Source: Sternotherus odoratus (Eukaryota > Chordata > Testudines > Kinosternidae). Taken from it: a DNA stretch of 64,000 nucleotides. A model generated the notes under the pieces. The model had not been told where the DNA came from. It did no database searches and was given only the letters and a program-made list of their open reading frames with translations. The stretch lies in NCBI GenBank assembly GCA_032164245.1, contig JAVMKO010000005.1, positions 39,770,133-39,834,132 on the forward strand. Direction: 5' to 3'. The stretch's first letter is position 1. Each line of letters starts with the position of its first letter. A program made the position numbers and the translations under genes. Shown piece after piece: positions 25,207 to 35,884 of this stretch.

Positions 25207-26335
25207 TCATTATGGATTTAAACTGGGTCAGTCAAGCGATTAAAAAAATTTATTTCAATTAAATCGCACAATTAAAAAAATGAATTGTGATTAATCGCAC
25301 TGTTAATGATAGAATAACATTTATTTAAATATCTTTGGATGTTTTCTACATTTTCAAATATATTGATTTCAGTTACAACACAGAATAAAAGGTATATAGT
25401 GCTCACTTTATATTTATTTTTTATTACAAATAATATTAGCACTGTAAAAAACAAAAGAAATAATATTTTTTCAATTCATCTAATAGAAGTACCATAGTGC
25501 AATATATTTATTATGAAAGTTGAACTTACAAATGTAGAATTATGTACAAAAAACTGCATTCAAAAATAAAACAATGTATAGCTTTAGAGCCTACAAATCC
25601 ACCCAGTCCTACTTCAGCCAATCGCTCAGACAAACAAGTTTGGTTGCAATTTGCAATGCATCTTACTTCTGTGTGTTCCATTCTATGCATCCGATGAAGT
25701 GGGCTATAGCCCATGGAAGCTTATGCTGAAATAAATTGGTTAGTCTAAGGTGCCACAAGTATTCCTCATTTTATTTACAGATACAGACTAACATGGCTGC
25801 TAATCTTAAACTTGTTTACAATGTCACCTGAAAGTGAGAACAGGCATTTGCATGGCACTGTTGTATCTGTTGTCACAAGACCTTTACATGCCAGATGTGC
25901 TAAGCATTCACGTGTTCCTTCATGCTTCATCCACCATTCTAGAGGACATGCATCTATGCTGATGATCGGTTCTGTTCAATAATGATCCAAAGCAGAGTGG
26001 AACAACGTGTGTTCATTTTCATCTTCTGAGTCAGATGCTACCAGTAGAAGGTTGATTTTCTTTTTTGGTGGTTTGGGCTGTGTAGTTTCCACATCTGAGT
26101 GTTGCTCTTTTAAGACTTCTGAAAGTATTCAGATTCTTAAACTTTAGGTCGAGTGCTATAGCTGTTTTTAGATATCTCACATAGGGATCTTGTTTGTGTT
26201 TTGTCAAATCTGATGTGAAAGTGTTCTCAAAACAAACATTTTCTGATTTATTATCCGAGACTGTTACAACATGAACTATATGGCAGAATGTGGGTAAAAC
26301 AGAACAGGAGACATACAATTCTCCCCTCAAAGAGT
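25207..26335 (-). pseudogene. hAT transposase relic, minus strand
   Basis: Minus-strand frames of a decayed hAT transposase. Near 25930-25980 SIDACPLEWWMKHEG and near 25820-25860 CKCLFSLSGDIVNK correspond to the C-terminal hAT dimerisation region; SDSEDENEHTLFHS lies upstream near 26020. The 3' tail with alternating GATTAATCGCA words reaches 25207. Interrupted at about 25684-25805 by another repeat. Full of stops and shifts. Confidence 0.75.
25684..25805 (-). repeat. Interspersed repeat, copy 1
   Basis: Contains CATCCGATGAAGTGGGCTAT, AAGCTTATGCTGAAATAAAT and CAGACTAACATGGCTGC. A reverse-oriented copy is at 48493-48625. I recognise it as abundant in non-mammalian amniotes but cannot name the class. 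Confidence 0.6.
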
Positions 26336-26349
26336 TCAGTCCAAATTTA

Positions 26350-26850
26350 ATTAATGCATTATTTTTTTAATGAGCATCGTCAGCATGGAAGCATGTCCTC
26401 TGGAATTGTGGCCAGAGCATAAAGGGGCATGTGTATGTTTAGCATATCTGAGACATAAATTCCTTGCAACCCCGGCTACAAAAGTGTCATGTGAATGCCT
26501 GTTCTCACTTTCAAGTGACATTTTAAATAAGAAGCAGGCAGCAGTATCTCCCATAAATGTAAACAAACTTGTTTGTCTTAGCGATTAGCTGAACAAGAAG
26601 TAGGACTGAGTGGACTTCTAGACTCCAAAGTTTTACATTGTTTTGTTTTTGAGTGCAGTTATGTAACAAAAATCTACATGTGTAAATTACACTTTCATGA
26701 TAGAGATTGCACTATAGTACTTGTGTGAGATGACTTGAAAAATACTATTTCTTTTGTTTATCATTTTTACAGTGCAAATATTTGTAATCAAAATTAATAA
26801 TGTAAAGTGAGAACCGTACACTTTGTATTCTGTGCTGTGATATAAATCAA
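26350..26850 (+). pseudogene. hAT transposase relic, plus strand
   Basis: 26370-26588 is open and encodes the end of a hAT transposase: SMEACPLELWPEHKG, then LATPATKVSCECLFSLSSD and SPINVNKLV, the hATC dimerisation motif. The 3' tail to 26850 is the inverted counterpart of 25250-25640. Lacks the catalytic core and start. Confidence 0.85.
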
Positions 26851-27030
26851 TAGACTCCCTCCTAACCTCCATCTCCAGGAATCTCTTTTGGTAACAATTC
26901 TTCCCGAGCTTCTCTAAAGTGATTAGAGTCCCATCATGAAGGCTGTTCCTGGCGTGGTTGGAACTGCACATTGGGCTTGCCCTTTCTGTCCTCAGCTACT
27001 AACTCTCTGTATTCTTACTGCTCACTGTAG
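26851..27030. other. End of intron G-H, no feature seen
   Basis: Short stretch before the exon H acceptor. Confidence 0.4.
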
Positions 27031-27177
27031 GAGGCAGATGTAGTGGAGGAGGTTGAGATGATGGTGGAGAGCCTCCTGGATGTACTTTTACAGACTCTGC
27101 TTACTATCATGAGTAAATCGCAGTCTCAGGAGGCGGTAAGAGGGCAGCGTTGCCCGCAGTGCACAGCCGAAATCACT
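27031..27177 (+). CDS. DOCK3: DOCK3 exon H, with two in-frame donors
   Basis: 49 codons, EADVVEEVEMMVESLL to QEAVRGQRCPQCTAEIT. The acceptor is CTCACTGTAG. Two donors are possible: GTTAGT after 27177 (long form) and GTAAGA after 27135 (short form, 35 codons). Both are phase 0 and join exon I in frame. The 14-residue difference contains a CPQC pair. As I recall, the mammalian reference protein includes these residues, so I annotate the long form. Confidence 0.9.
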
Positions 27178-29064
27178 GTTAGTAACTAACAATCAGGTTC
27201 TATTTCCTGCTTCTCTAACGTTCAGCTCCCTTTATCCTATTCCTTCACAACCACCTACACCTCATTACCATCTCTCCTGCATGAACGATCACGGCTTTCT
27301 CTCCTTCCCTTCCCACTCATGAAACCATTCCTTCCACTGAAAAAAATCTGTCACAGTGCACTAGTCAAGCTGCTTCACATTTATATCCGCAACTGATGGG
27401 GCCCAGGAAGCTTTCCTGGTTGCTATAGTTACTATCTTGGATTACATTTGAAGTTATGATTGCAAATTATCACTTGGTAGTGTTTGACATATGCCAATTA
27501 GGGGATGATTTAGGGCTCCACCTCTAAAGGGTCATCAGAATAACATTGGGAATATCATGATTGCTCACCAGCAGGCCCGTGCCATTCACTTCAGTCCCTG
27601 GAGAAATTCTGGTCAACTGATTCACACTTATCACTTCCCACAAATGAAACAGGTGCATCCTTCCAGAGAAGGAAATAACAGATAGGGAATCAAATAGCAC
27701 TAAATCAGATCTTTGCAACGGGTGCCAATACGCTTACAGCTGGCCCAAATTATTCAGCAGCATGGGATAAAGAGGGAATGAGAATTATTCCTTGTCCTTC
27801 ATTAAAAGAGGGAGGAAAGAATAAAATTCCCATACAGCTTTCTCCCTTCCTGACTCACTGCACTACATATTCTATCCTAACCTACTTGATTCAAACACTG
27901 AGCTGATATCAGCTCCACTTGTGTTGTCAATCTGTTCTCCAAACCACTTTCCATCTAGTGTTAATTTTCTTACAAATTGGCATGGAATCTGAGTGTGTTG
28001 TGCAGGTAGATGTACAGTCAGCGCCTCTACACTAGGAAAAAAGATGTTTCCTAATCTCTTGTTAGCTAAAATTCAGTAAAAACATGAGGTAAATTCCTAA
28101 TGAAGACAAGGCAGCTTGCAGGGGCGAGTCTAGGGTTTACTTTCACTTGCTAACATGTTACAACCACAACTGTCTTTTCTTCACTATGCTTTTACATTGT
28201 TTTACTTACTGTCAGCTAACATGGTAAGAACAAACCTTTTTCTTAGTAAAGACAAGGTGAATAATGTTAATTGGAGTAGCTCAGAAAAGTTTATAAATGT
28301 TCTAGAGCATGTGGGCAGATATCTTGAGTCCATCTGAAAAATGGGGGTGTCCTGGGGAAGTTCATTTTTCAGATGGACTTCAGAAACATTCTTCATGAAC
28401 ATCCATGTTTAGCACAGTATCTGTAATATGTGACACAAGATTAGGTACTTCTCAGAAAATCTTTGCAATTGTTTAAAAATAAATTGCTTCAATGGCTTAG
28501 ACACACAATTGCTACAAGGAAATATGTTTGGTAGTCATAGCAGGGAACTAGATGTGGAGACAGACCATTCCTGACTGCCATTGACTTGCAACATTACTTT
28601 TGAAACAATGCCTAACCCCTTTATGCTGTACTCTTCAAATGTGTAAAAGTGGGGATTTTTACTCACCGCTGTAAAGCACTTTGAGAGGCTGTGGTGAAAG
28701 GAGCTATATAACTGCAAAGCATTGTTTACTATGTATGACCTTGATTTCAGAGCAGCTTCACTTCTCCTACGTACTGGGAGAGAGGGATCCCTTGACTGTC
28801 AGTACTGATCATTTAAACTCTGATATTTGTAATAAATCCTAATAAAAAAGAGCATACACAGCCTCTGAGAGTTTTTGCTATGTATTAACAGGAAATAGAG
28901 ATCATTTGTCATATAGTATTTTTAATCTCTGAACATGAGCTTTTCTTTCATATGCATTGGTACCATTTCAGACCCCACCTTTTATCTCCTACCTCGGGTT
29001 GAATTTTACATCTAAAAAGTTCTTTGGTTGTCTGGATTAAATAATTCTTCATTTATTTTGACAG
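27178..29064. other. Intron H-I
   Basis: Mostly featureless. 28630-28720 (TGTAAAGCACTTTGAGAGGC, GGAGCTATATAACTGC) resembles the 3' part of a reptilian SINE. 28060-28240 may be a decayed MITE related to 15928. Confidence 0.35.
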
Positions 29065-29163
29065 GGAGAGTATGTGTCCTGTCTCTTGTCTCTGCTTCGT
29101 CAGATGTCAGACACTCATTTTCAACATTTACTGGACAACTTCCAGAGCAAGGATGAGCTAAAG
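29065..29163 (+). CDS. DOCK3: DOCK3 exon I
   Basis: 33 codons, GEYVSCLLSLLRQMSD to FQSKDELK, phase 0 at both ends. The acceptor is TATTTTGACAG. The donor is AAG followed by GTAGAA, weaker than consensus at +4 to +6. Confidence 0.95.
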
Positions 29164-30708
29164 GTAGAACATAACGTCATGGTTTTTAGAAGCAGCTATT
29201 AAATATTATCCTCAGAAATCAGATAGATGACAATGCAGAAAGTGTTTTCACTTAACCTGCTGAACATCCACATTCACTACAGATATAGTCACTATATGTT
29301 TCCTATGCTTTATTTATTATTATTAGAGAAAAGGATGGTCCATGGGTTAAGGCACTAGCTTATCAGTTGGGAGCCCCTACCTCCATCCCAAGCTTCCTGT
29401 GTGACCTTGAACAAGGTCTGTTGATTCAGGCTCTGAGATTGTACTGTAGGTTTTTCTCTGCATTGTAGACATACCCAGAATCTCTCTGGTATGTCTAAAG
29501 TATAGCTCGGAGGTGTGATTCCCAGTGTGGGTAGACAGACTCACACTAGCTCATCTTGAGTTAGTGGAGTGTGGATGTTGTGGCAATAGCAGTGGCTCAG
29601 GATAGCTGCCCAAGTCCAAGCCTGCCGCAACTTCCACACTGCTATTTTTTGTGTGCAGGCATGTCTACCCGCACCGGGAATAACATTTCTCAGTTGCAGT
29701 TAGATATACCCATAGCACTTCCCTACCTCATGGCAGTGGTGTGAGGATAAATGCATTAAAGATAGCAAGGTGTTCAGATCATATGGTAATAGGGAGCAGA
29801 TAAGTACTTGGGATAGGTATCATTATGGTACTTTGTGGAACATAACCTGAATTTCAGACTGGTAGTCTGTACACACAAGTATAGACTAGAAAATCCAAAG
29901 GTTTGAAGTTGGTTCTTTTGTCAAAAAATAATTATATTCCAAGGCTGGCTTTTGGATACCAAGCAGAGAAAAGTCAACAGCAAATTTTTCCTTGGTCTGT
30001 TGCCCTATTGGCCAGCCTACTCTACCTAGTATGCTTCAACAAACTCCCCAAATTCCCATTTGTGAGTGGTGACCTAAATCATAGCTATTAGTGACCAAGA
30101 GAGAGAGTTGCTTAGTACACAGTTTATGTACCCTCAGTGGTGGCTTTCCAATCATCACCTGCTTTGAGGTGTCCATCTCAAAGGGAAAGAAGCCTTCCTG
30201 CTCTGCATCGGTATGAAGGCAGCATGTCTCAGACCACAGTAAATGGCTCTGAAGTGCAGAATAACTTCAAGAAGCAGTACATAAATCTGATGGAAGTAAC
30301 AGTCATGCTGTCACATTCCTTTCACAGTATGATGATGGGGTTCTATACAAAATGTTTTTATGGCTAGTGTGACAGCTCAGTAATAGTAATACCAAACTGA
30401 CACCATGGTAGAAACCTATTAAAACACTGAACAAACAAGGTGGAACAGGATATGAAATGCTTTTGGAAGAGGTTGTCAACTTCCAATTATTGTATATACC
30501 AATGAAAATGTATCCTGAGAAAAGCTGAGTGGCTCAGAGATATAGACTTTGGGATAACAGAGCATCTTACCTCTAGGTTGCTAGGTTGAATGGAGCACAA
30601 ATTGATAGTGATCTAAAGTCAACTTTTGAAGACTTTTTCAATAGTGCATATGATAAGAGTTGGCACTCTCATACTGAGTCTTAAGTAGACATGGAATATA
30701 CGTCAGAG
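29164..30708. other. Intron I-J, first part
   Basis: 29330-29460 (GGTTAAGGCACTAGCTTATC, CCTGTGTGACCTTGAACAAG) is a tRNA-derived SINE relic. 29480-29720 (GTAGACATACCC and its partner GGCATGTCTACCCGC) is an old MITE. The rest is unremarkable. Confidence 0.45.
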
Positions 30709-31424
30709 TAGAGCCTGTTGGAAATTTTTGTGGAATTTTTAACAGAAAATGCTGGTTTCATCATAATTGAAATATTTCTGAAAAAGTTGTCAGTTTTGAT
30801 AAAAATTCTCTCAAATTTCAAAACAAACAAATATTTCAGTAAATCTTTGTTTTAAAATTTTAATTTGATTTCCAAATTTTACTTTGGAATTGGAATTTGT
30901 GCTTTGAAATTTCAAAATTTCATTTTGAATTCTATTTTATTTGTACCTTGGTTTATTGTTACATAATTTTTACATTATTTTATGTCAGTAGTATTGCACA
31001 TTATGTACTGTAGCCACTGACTCATAATATTATATAATAGTTTAAATATTCTATTTTTAATATATATTTTATTTTTAAAATCATTAAGGGCAGCTACTAA
31101 AATGTTTCAGTCAGTACTAAGAAGCAGCAGCCTTTAATTATATTTACTATATCTACATGTCATGAAATAATATTAAATATAATTTTTAAAAAATCAAATC
31201 AAAGTTTTGAAATTCCAGAAAAAAAACCCCAAGCTTCCAAAACAAAACTAAGAAATCCAAAATGAAATTTCAAAATTAATATCTTCCAAAACTGTATTTT
31301 TTTGGGGTGGGAGGAATTTCAGGTAATTAGGAAATTTCAAAAATATTTGTTTTCTACTTGAATCAGAAGAAAGGAATTTTGAAATTTCCCATAAACCAGA
31401 AATTCCAAGTTTTGACCAGCTCTA
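30709..31424. mobile_element. AT-rich palindromic MITE
   Basis: Ends TAGAGCCTGTTGG and, complemented, TAGAGCTGGTCAAAACTTGG. The interior is rich in GAAATTTCAAAATTT on both arms, so it can fold back. No coding capacity. Old, judging from arm divergence. Confidence 0.6.
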
Positions 31425-31577
31425 CTGAAGAGTTCACTTAAGCAAAGTTTTAACTTGTTCTCACCTGACATCACATTATCATTATCACAGCTGGCAAGCT
31501 TTTTGATAGTCTCAGTAAAAAGACCTGTGATTCAATTGGCTATGGAGATAAAGATGTAACTGTGTTGGTGTAACAAT

Positions 31578-32302
31578 CTATCTATATATATAAAAGTCAA
31601 ATGGTGTATGCGTGTATGTACGTTCCCTTACTCCTTCCACACCGTTTGAGCTAGAGACTTGAAATTTGGTACAGTTAGAGGCCTTAGGGTCCTAATCAGG
31701 GTAAGAGTCGAAAAATTTTCAAATCTCACCTCTGACGCCCCCCAGGGGTGAAATTATTTAAAGGCCAATCACATCAGCTGGGCAGCTGCTGTTCTCTGTG
31801 ACATAGTTATGATGTCATAATACCCCCCTCCAACGGACCCTGCACTCGCTCAGCTCTCTGCCCCCTCCCCCCTCCAACGGACCCCGCACTCACTCAGCTC
31901 TCTGCCCCCTCCCCACCTCCGACGGACCCGAGTTGGGTTTGGTCAGAGGGTAAGTGAGGTAGGGGTGTCGGGTTTGGTCGGGGGGTGAGGTGGGGGTGTC
32001 GGGTTTGGTCGGGGGGTGAGGTGGGGGTGTCGGGTTTGGTCGGGGGGTGAGGTGGGGGTGTCGGGTTTGGTCGGGGGGTAAGTGAGCCGGGGGTGTCGGG
32101 TTTGGGCTGGGGGGGTGGGAAGGTTTTGGGGTGGATGAGGGGTGAGGTGTGGGTGTTGGGGTTGGTCAGGGGGTGTTGGGTTTGGTGAGGGGGTAAGGTG
32201 GGGGTGTTGGGTTTGTTTGGGGGGGTGAGGAGGGGGGTCGGGGTTGGTCGAGGGATAAGTGAGGTGTGGGTGTCGGGTTTGTTTGTGGTGGTAGGTGCCT
32301 AG
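31578..32302 (+). mobile_element. Helitron-like element with G-rich array (3' end unclear)
   Basis: The start TCTATATATATAAAAGTC, preceded by A, resembles Helitron 5' ends, and the following TTGAGCTAGAGACTTGAAAT looks like a conserved head. There is no hairpin plus CTAG at the right side, so the 3' end is missing or this is another class. The last third is a G-rich tandem array. Confidence 0.45.
31935..32290. repeat. G-rich minisatellite, about 31-bp unit
   Basis: About nine to eleven units of GGGTTTGGTCGGGGGGTGAG plus GTGGGGGTGTC; the first units are nearly identical and later ones diverge. Different from the array at 58430. Confidence 0.9.
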
Positions 32303-32399
32303 AACCATGAAAACATACCCTTTTTAATATAAATGAAATAAATAACAATTCCTCCAAAAGGCACACTGGGAACTCAGACCAGAATTCTGCATGACACTA

Positions 32400-33257
32400 C
32401 AGTAAAACCTCGATTTAACAGACTAATTCGGGCGACTGGGTGTCCATTAAAACCAAAAGTCCGTTATTTAATAATAAAAAAAAACACAGCCTGCCCAATT
32501 AGTCCTTAATTCGAGGTTTTACTGTACAGCCCCTCCGCCTAAAAGCCGCCGATTTTGGTTTAAATAAAACAAAAAAAAAACCCTGCCCTGGTCCCCCATG
32601 CGCCCCGGCCCCAGTCCCCGCTGGCGGCCAGGGCTCGGGGATCCAGCCGCCGCCCGTGGATCGCGGCTCGAGCCTCACTCCTCGGGGCTCTAGCCGCTGC
32701 CCGGGGAGCGCGGCTCGATCCGCATTCCCCGGGGCTCGGGGCTCGCTCCCCGGGGCTCGGGGCTCCAGGCGCCGCGTTCCCCGGGGCTCTGGGCTCGCTC
32801 CCCGGGGCTCCATGCGCCGCGTTCCCCGGGGCTCACGGCTCCAGCCGCCGCCCGTGGAGCGCGGCTTGATCAGCGCTCCCCGGGGCTCCATGCGCCGCGT
32901 TCCCCGGGGCTCGCGGCTCCAGCCGCCGCCCGTGGAGCGCGGCTTGATCAGCGCTCCCCGGGGCTCCATGCGCCGCGTTCCCCGGGGCTCGCGGCTCCAG
33001 CCGCCGCCTGGGGAGCACGGCTTGATCCGCGCTCCCCGGGGCTAGGGGCTCCCGCTGGCTGCCAGGACCCAGGCGGCAGGCGGGACCTGGGCAGGAGCCG
33101 GCAGGCAGCCCGCCCGCTGCCGGGACCCAGGCGGCAGCAGGGAGCCCGCAGCCGGACCTCGACAAACGGATTTCGGATGCATCGGACTTTCTTAAAAAAT
33201 TTGTCCGTTGTATCCGAAGTCCGTTAAATCGAGGTCCGTTAAATCGAGGTTTTACTG
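32400..33257. mobile_element. Pogo-like MITE with GC-rich array
   Basis: Ends CAGTAAAACCTCGATTTAAC and GTTAAATCGAGGTTTTACTG, flanked by TA at 32398 and 33258 (Tc1/mariner-pogo target). An extra inward end, TTCGAGGTTTTACTGTA, lies at 32508-32526, so 32400-32525 alone also looks like a complete small element. The centre, 32640-33060, is CpG-rich. Confidence 0.88.
32640..33060. repeat. GC-rich tandem array
   Basis: Units built on CTCCCCGGGGCTCCATGCGC, GCGTTCCCCGGGGCTC and CCAGCCGCCGCCCGTGGAGC; the last three (32810-33030) are near-identical at about 75 bp. Confidence 0.9.
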
Positions 33258-34187
33258 TATTGAAATGTCATATGGAATAAGGTAAAATGAAGTTCTGCAT
33301 TGTAAGCTTTAAAACATAGGAGAATGCACCTGCTGAAAACAACTGTATCCGCCTCCTTCCCATATATGCTGCTTCCATGTCCTGAGCTATGTAGCCTAGT
33401 GATGAAGGGATCAAGCAAGGGAAACATAATTAACTTAATTGTCTTGGCTGTGGTTAGGGAAATACATTTGCCTATAGCTGCCAATACTTATTATTCTCTT
33501 CTTTCTGTGTATTAGGAGTTCCTGCTGAAGATTTTCTGTGTCTTTCGAAACCTGATGAAGATGAGTGTCTTTCCTCGGGACTGGATGGTGATGAGATTAC
33601 TCACCAGCAAGTGAGTGAGGACATGTTTAAAGCACTGAAAGGGCTTCTCAATCCCAGAGAAACAGGTGTTTTTTAGTGGCCTGAGGGATGGGACTGTAGG
33701 CAGGAACTCCTCCTGAGTACTAATCCTTGTTCTGCAAAGTTACGTAAGCTATCAGGGCCAAATTAGGGCTTCTGTCAATGAATGATCACTTACATGTGCA
33801 AGTTTTACCTGCTACCAGTGGGAACATGTACTATAGAGTTAATAGTTAACCTCTTCTCTTTTTTTTTCCCCAAAACCAAGTGCAAATAGGCTTCCTGTAT
33901 GTAAATTCTAACATTTATGCACACAAATGATAGTGAGCTAAAGTGATCTGCCCAAAGTTGGTCACATATGTCACATATGGAGTCACATATGGAGTTACCC
34001 TTTTGAACATCTGCCCCTTTGTCTGTTTTCCCATCTGTAAAGTTTAGGTAATTGCTTTGCTTAGTTCCATTGCTTTGAAGACAGGCAACACTCTTTAAGT
34101 GCCGAGTAGAATTAGACACCAATTCTAGTTATCCATGACTGTATCCACAAGTACCCCTCAAATCCTTCCCTGACTGAGGGAGGCATT
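33258..34187. other. Flanks of exon J, no feature seen
   Basis: Intronic sequence on both sides of exon J (33516-33610); TCACATATG repeats locally near 33961-33995. No repeat family recognised. Confidence 0.45.
33516..33610 (+). CDS. DOCK3: DOCK3 exon J
   Basis: 31 codons plus AA of an asparagine, EFLLKIFCVFRNLMKM to MVMRLLTS. The acceptor is TCTGTGTATTAG and the donor is GTGAGT. The next intron (8.2 kb) carries the full-length DIRS element. Confidence 0.95.
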
Positions 34188-34370
34188 GTTCTTCTTCGAG
34201 TGATTGCTCACATGCATTCCACTATAGGTTAGGCACGCGCTGCGGGCCTGGTTGCCGGGTAGATTTTCCCCTAGCTGCAGACTGGGTGAGCAGGGAGCCC
34301 CCTGGAGTGGCGCCACTGAGGCACTCTATAAGTACCCCTGCGACACAGTCTGGCCCTCAGTTCCTTCTTT
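34188..34370 (+). repeat. Left inverted terminal repeat of DIRS element
   Basis: From GTTCTTCTTCGAGTG to AGTTCCTTCTTT. The inner 34219-34369 is a near-perfect inverse copy of 40109-40258. Contains CTCTATAAGTACC near 34325, a possible TATA element for the genomic transcript. Confidence 0.93.
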
Positions 34371-34618
34371 ACCACTGGAGCTGGTAGTCGGAAGAGGAGT
34401 TCTGCTTTTCAGCGTTCTCCTTATCTCCTAGCTAGTCGATTGTTCTCTTAATTGTTCGTTGTTAGCAGTTGTTGTTAGTTAGTTTACATAGTCTTTGTAG
34501 TGTAAATAGTCAAGTGCAGGGGTTTTTCCCTGCTGCCAGAGCCTCTGTCTTCAAGGCTCCGGGATTCAAGAACTCAAGAGTGTGGGAAGCCTATGCCTAT
34601 GGGAGACCCACACTCTAA

Positions 34619-35884
34619 GTGCCTCTCAAGCGCCTGGTAAGTGCACTTGGCAGTTTCTTCCTAGATCTGCAGTACCTTCAGCCCAGGACCCGCAAAGACA
34701 GGGAATCCCGCTTGCGGCACATCCTGATGGAGGCGGCCCCGGACTCGAGTGCGGCACCGGACCCCGCACCCAAACCGCCGAGAGCCAAGCCTTGGCACCG
34801 GTCGCGCTCCCCCAGCACCAAGCGGAAGAGGAGCGCTCAACTTCGCCCCGCTCCGGACCGCGTCCAGCCGTCGGTACCAGTCCCGCGACCTCAGCCTTCT
34901 CCGGGGAGCCGACCTGAGGAAGAGCCGCCAGCACCCGCACCGCTGACTCCGGCGCCGCAGGAGGCCCCGTCGAGTCCGGTGCCAGTGGTCTTGCCACTTG
35001 GGGTGCCAACTCCGCAGCAGCTTCCCTCCATGATGGAGGCGTGTACTGCTGCGAGAGGGTTGCTTGCCGGGGACGCCCCGCAGCAACAAGTCCGGTCGAC
35101 GGGCAGGCCGCCCATGACCGAGGCAGAGATCGCGTGTCGGAGCCCGGCAGGGCATGGACACCGCTCGATCTCGCGGCGCCGACCAGACTCCCGGCAACGG
35201 TCACCCGCCCGGCTCCGGTCGCAGTCTCGGCACCGCAAGGAGTTGAGACCCTGCTCAAGGTCTCCTCCTGGCCGTTCGCGCCACTCGCGCTCTGGCCGCC
35301 GATCAGAGTCCCGGCACCCTGGTACGGGCCGGTCGTACTCTCGGCACCGGTCGCACTCCCGGCACCGGTCCCTCTGCTGGCGCCGAGACCGTCCAAGACG
35401 TCGCTCCACAAGCCGCTCCGCGTCCCGGCACTGCTCGTCGTCTCGGCACCGAACCCCGTCGCGGCGCCGAAGGTCCTCCCGGTACCGATCATCGTCTCGG
35501 CACCGAGACTCCCCGAGGCGGCACCGTTCAGGTAGCCACGATTCCTCGGATGGGCACCATACCGCCCGGTACCGGTCGAGAAGCCCACGGCACCGGGAGT
35601 GTAGAGAGCGGCACCGGACCCCCTCGCGGCGCCGAAGGTCCCCCCGGTACCGATCATCGTCTCGGCACCGAGACTTCCCGAGGCGGCACCGTTCGGGTAG
35701 TCACGACTCCTCAGATGGGCACCTTACTGATCACGGCACCGGGAGCGTCGAGAGTCCGCCGGCACGCGGTCCCCTCGCTCGGCGGGACCAGCCCAAGTCA
35801 CCCAGAACCCTGCTTGGTCAGAGTGGGCGGCATGGGGGTACGATCGGCCCCGGGAAACCCAGTCTGAACCCGGGTTCCCGGTGA
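34619..35884 (+). CDS. DIRS gag N-terminal part, arginine/serine-rich
   Basis: Open frame with its first ATG at 34727; the frame is open upstream to 34619. The first part is proline-rich, the second is RS-rich with many RSRS, RHRS and RRRRS runs, like an SR protein and likely RNA-binding. A 165-bp (55-codon) unit is tandemly duplicated in frame, starting at 35444 and 35609. It stops at TGA 35882-35884, where the next gag frame overlaps. Upstream at 34580-34615 a CGKP-like cysteine/histidine stretch is in another frame, so the start of gag may be damaged. Confidence 0.75.
   Translation: MPLKRLVSALGSFFLDLQYLQPRTRKDRESRLRHILMEAAPDSSAAPDPAPKPPRAKPWHRSRSPSTKRKRSAQLRPAPDRVQPSVPVPRPQPSPGSRPEEEPPAPAPLTPAPQEAPSSPVPVVLPLGVPTPQQLPSMMEACTAARGLLAGDAPQQQVRSTGRPPMTEAEIACRSPAGHGHRSISRRRPDSRQRSPARLRSQSRHRKELRPCSRSPPGRSRHSRSGRRSESRHPGTGRSYSRHRSHSRHRSLCWRRDRPRRRSTSRSASRHCSSSRHRTPSRRRRSSRYRSSSRHRDSPRRHRSGSHDSSDGHHTARYRSRSPRHRECRERHRTPSRRRRSPRYRSSSRHRDFPRRHRSGSHDSSDGHLTDHGTGSVESPPARGPLARRDQPKSPRTLLGQSGRHGGTIGPGKPSLNPGSR

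Noticed and set aside
32499..33165. Arg/Pro/Gly-rich open frames of 110-156 codons
   Set aside because: Translations of the GC-rich array in the pogo-like MITE.
34626..35657. Minus-strand 343-codon open frame
   Set aside because: Shadow of the CpG-rich, RS-coding gag region; the sense strand has the motifs.
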